Shown here piece by piece: positions 3,789 to 5,659 of a DNA stretch of 5,659 nucleotides (positions within the stretch are counted from its first letter, which is position 1; each line of letters starts with the position of its first letter). The position numbers and the translations under genes were made by a program. The notes beneath the pieces were generated by a model. It was not told where the DNA came from and did not search any database. It saw nothing but the letters and a program-made list of their open reading frames with translations. The stretch spans positions 1 through 5,659 of the forward strand of contig DATGSX010000148.1 in assembly GCA_035302145.1 (NCBI GenBank), read 5' to 3'. This stretch comes from JAJYTI01 sp035302145. GTDB taxonomy: Bacteria > Bacteroidota > Bacteroidia > Flavobacteriales > Flavobacteriaceae.

Positions 3789-5462
3789 CTATCCAATAAT
3801 CATTCCTGCTATGGTAGCCGATATTAAAGAAGCAATACTTCCACCTAGTAGGGCTTTCATTCCAAACTTGGATAGTGTGGTTCGTTGATTAGGGGCTAGG
3901 GTTCCAATTCCGCCAATCTGAATTCCAATGGAAGCGAAATTAGCAAAACCACAAAGCATATAAGTGGCCATTATAATGGATTTTTCATAGCTAAAGTATA
4001 GTCCACTGGTAGCATCTTTTAATTCTGCTAGTTGTATGTAACCTATGAACTCACTTGCTGCTAGTTTGATGCCTAATAGTTGTCCCATAAGGCTTGTATC
4101 TTCTGCAGCAACTCCTATAAGCCACATTAATGGTGAAAATATAGTCCCCAGGATGGCTTCTAACGAAAGGTTGTCATAGGCTGAGTTTTCAGCTACCCAT
4201 GCGTTAATACTAGTCCAATCTCCAATCCACAGCAAAATCCCGTTTAGCATCGCTATAAAGGCTACGAAAACTAAGAGCATAGCTCCAACATTCACAGCTA
4301 ACTTAAGCCCTTCCGTTGTTCCGTTTGCAATAGCATCCAAAATGTTGGCTCCAATCTTATCCATAGAGACCTCTAGAGTTTCATTAATTTCTTCGGTCTC
4401 TGGGTATAGAATCTTAGATACTACTATGGCTCCTGGTGCTGCCATAACCGATGCGGCTAGTAAATGTTTAGCGAACTCTAATCGCATTACAGGATCATCG
4501 CCGCCTAGAAATCCAATATATGCTGCCAGTACTGCTCCTGCAACAGTGGCCATGCCACCAATCATGACTAGCAAGATTTCTGATTTGGTCATCTTATCTA
4601 AATAAGCTTTAATCATCAATGGTGCTTCGGTTTGTCCTAAGAAGATATTCCCGGCTACACTCAAGCTTTCAGCCCCTGAGATGTGTAAGGTTTTAGTAAG
4701 TAACCATGCTAGTCCAGCAACTGTTTTTTGTATAATTCCTAAATAAAATAGGACGGATGTTAATGCAGAGAAAAAGATAATGGTAGGTAATACTTGGAAG
4801 GCAAATATAAATCCAAACGTATCTGGATTCAGCATACCCCCAAATAGAAACTCACTTCCTGCTTTTGTATAATCTAATATTTGCACAAAAACATGGCCTA
4901 TTCCTTCGAAAATGCTTTGAATAAATGGCACTTTTAGTACACCAATAGCTATGGCTAATTGGAAGGTCACACCCAATCCAACTGTTTTCCAGTTAATGGC
5001 ACGTCGGTTGGAGCTAAAAATAATAGCAATTAATAATAAAGAAACAATGCCCAATACTCCGCGCCATAAGGATGTGAAGGTTAGACCTGCCGATGGTATT
5101 ATTTTATCTGTATCTACTAAGTGCTCTTTTCCTTTTTGAAGTTGTATTGTTGTATTTCCAGATTGTAATTGCCAATCATCTTCTGCGAATTGGTTGGAAC
5201 TGAATTGGAAAGTGGTATCGGTTGGTTGTTTTTGCTCTAAGGACAAAACCTCGTTATCCCAATTATAAACCCCTTGAGCTACAAGACTATCCTTGGCTAT
5301 TAGATAAAACGCATCCTTTTCTAAGTGCAGTTTATCTATGGTAGATAGGGGGCTTTCCTTTTTGTTCGACTGTGGGTCGTTTATAAACCAGGTTCCTTCT
5401 ATATTTTGCGCTTGAAGAAAAGGAGACGTCAACAGGCCAATTAATAGGAGTAGTATGCGCAT
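3789..5462 (-). CDS. CNT/NupC-family nucleoside transporter with exported N-terminal domain
   Basis: The C-terminal two thirds is a concentrative nucleoside transporter, which imports nucleosides across the inner membrane with a cation gradient. Numbering from the chosen start (557 residues), FLGQTEAPLM carries Gln277-Thr278-Glu279. SEFIGY has Glu471, and CGFANFASIGIQIGG has Asn508 and Ser511. These match the uridine-binding residues Gln154, Thr155, Glu156, Glu332, Asn368 and Ser371 of Vibrio cholerae CNT. The family motif (G/A)XKX3NEFVA reads GIKLAASEFIG, with Ser470 in place of Asn. Residues 1-19 (MRILLLLIGLLTSPFLQAQ) form a signal peptide, followed by a roughly 100-residue non-membrane domain opening NIEGTWFIND, then membrane spans from about 130. 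An earlier in-frame ATG at 5543 is rejected because it would overlap the preceding gene and bury the signal peptide. It lies 16 bases after that gene and 30 before thyA, suggesting one operon and a salvage role. Confidence 0.92.
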   Translation of the reverse strand: MRILLLLIGLLTSPFLQAQNIEGTWFINDPQSNKKESPLSTIDKLHLEKDAFYLIAKDSLVAQGVYNWDNEVLSLEQKQPTDTTFQFSSNQFAEDDWQLQSGNTTIQLQKGKEHLVDTDKIIPSAGLTFTSLWRGVLGIVSLLLIAIIFSSNRRAINWKTVGLGVTFQLAIAIGVLKVPFIQSIFEGIGHVFVQILDYTKAGSEFLFGGMLNPDTFGFIFAFQVLPTIIFFSALTSVLFYLGIIQKTVAGLAWLLTKTLHISGAESLSVAGNIFLGQTEAPLMIKAYLDKMTKSEILLVMIGGMATVAGAVLAAYIGFLGGDDPVMRLEFAKHLLAASVMAAPGAIVVSKILYPETEEINETLEVSMDKIGANILDAIANGTTEGLKLAVNVGAMLLVFVAFIAMLNGILLWIGDWTSINAWVAENSAYDNLSLEAILGTIFSPLMWLIGVAAEDTSLMGQLLGIKLAASEFIGYIQLAELKDATSGLYFSYEKSIIMATYMLCGFANFASIGIQIGGIGTLAPNQRTTLSKFGMKALLGGSIASLISATIAGMIIG

Positions 5463-5478
5463 AGTTTTTACTTTGGAT

Positions 5479-5659
5479 TTAGTCCTTTCGTTTGCTAATT
5501 TCATCTCTAACGCGAGCTGCTTTTTCATATTCTTCCGCTGCAACTGCTTCTTTTAACAGTGTGTTTAACTCAGCTAATGATTTAGCGGATAAGTTTAGTG
5601 GTCCTGATTTAGGTTGGGATTTGGTCAAAGATTCAAGGGATATTTCCGACTTCTCTTCT
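5479..5659 (-). CDS. C-terminal end of a UVR-motif protein, probably bifunctional nuclease family; cut by window edge
   Basis: The last 59 codons of a gene entering from the right edge can be read on the minus strand, ending in TAA at 5481-5479. The translation has a Ser/Lys/Pro-rich linker followed by SLAELNTLLKEAVAAEEYEK and AARVRDEISKRKD at the terminus. This matches the UVR motif (a short helical hairpin with the pattern AVxxEDYExAAxxRDxI) seen at the C-termini of UvrB, UvrC partners and related proteins. In Bacteroidota a UVR motif also closes the DUF151 bifunctional-nuclease proteins, and their genes commonly precede a CNT transporter; that context makes this the favoured identity. UvrB is the main alternative. 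The catalytic part lies outside the window, so the assignment rests on the motif and neighbourhood. The stop is 16 bases before the transporter start. Confidence 0.7.
   Translation of the reverse strand, partial: EEKSEISLESLTKSQPKSGPLNLSAKSLAELNTLLKEAVAAEEYEKAARVRDEISKRKD

Noticed and set aside
5463..5543. N-terminal extension of the nucleoside transporter by 27 residues
   Set aside because: It would overlap the UVR-motif gene in another frame and place a charged segment before an otherwise clean signal peptide; the ATG at 5462 is 16 bases after the upstream stop.

Overview
The window looks like chromosomal DNA of a member of the Bacteroidota, most likely Flavobacteriia. The evidence is an AT-rich composition, weak or absent Shine-Dalgarno sequences, -7 promoter elements of the Bacteroidota type (TAnnTTTG), a 2TM-domain protein, and a concentrative nucleoside transporter with an exported N-terminal domain. 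The genus cannot be told from the sequence.

All confident genes lie on the minus strand, so the transcription order runs from the right end to the left. (1) 5659-5479: C-terminal end of a protein with a UVR motif, probably the bifunctional-nuclease family. (2) 5462-3789: CNT/NupC-type nucleoside transporter. (3) 3758-2934: thymidylate synthase thyA. (4) 2802-2344: small 2TM-domain membrane protein. (5) 2347-1868: dihydrofolate reductase folA, overlapping the 2TM gene by ATGA. (6) 1790-909: malonyl-CoA:ACP transacylase fabD, with its own candidate promoter and followed by a perfect 17-bp hairpin. (7) A 671-base gap whose left half carries a cobalamin (B12) riboswitch and its expression platform. 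(8) 237-1: the first 79 codons of nrdB, the class I ribonucleotide reductase small subunit, running off the left edge.

The theme is DNA-precursor supply. The transporter imports nucleosides, ThyA makes dTMP and leaves dihydrofolate, FolA regenerates tetrahydrofolate, and NrdB (with an NrdA outside the window) makes deoxynucleotides. The strongest regulatory finding is the B12 riboswitch in the nrdB leader. The likely logic is that a B12-independent reductase is turned down when cobalamin is available, which predicts a B12-dependent class II enzyme (nrdJ) elsewhere in the genome. This logic is known from other bacteria, so the principle is not new. The leader downstream of the aptamer has several mutually exclusive perfect pairings that deserve attention.

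I found no CRISPR array, insertion sequence, tRNA or rRNA, and no clearly undescribed multi-gene system. The less explained items are the 30-codon plus-strand reading frame that ends inside the fabD hairpin, the 2TM protein placed between thyA and folA, and the periplasmic domain fused to the transporter.
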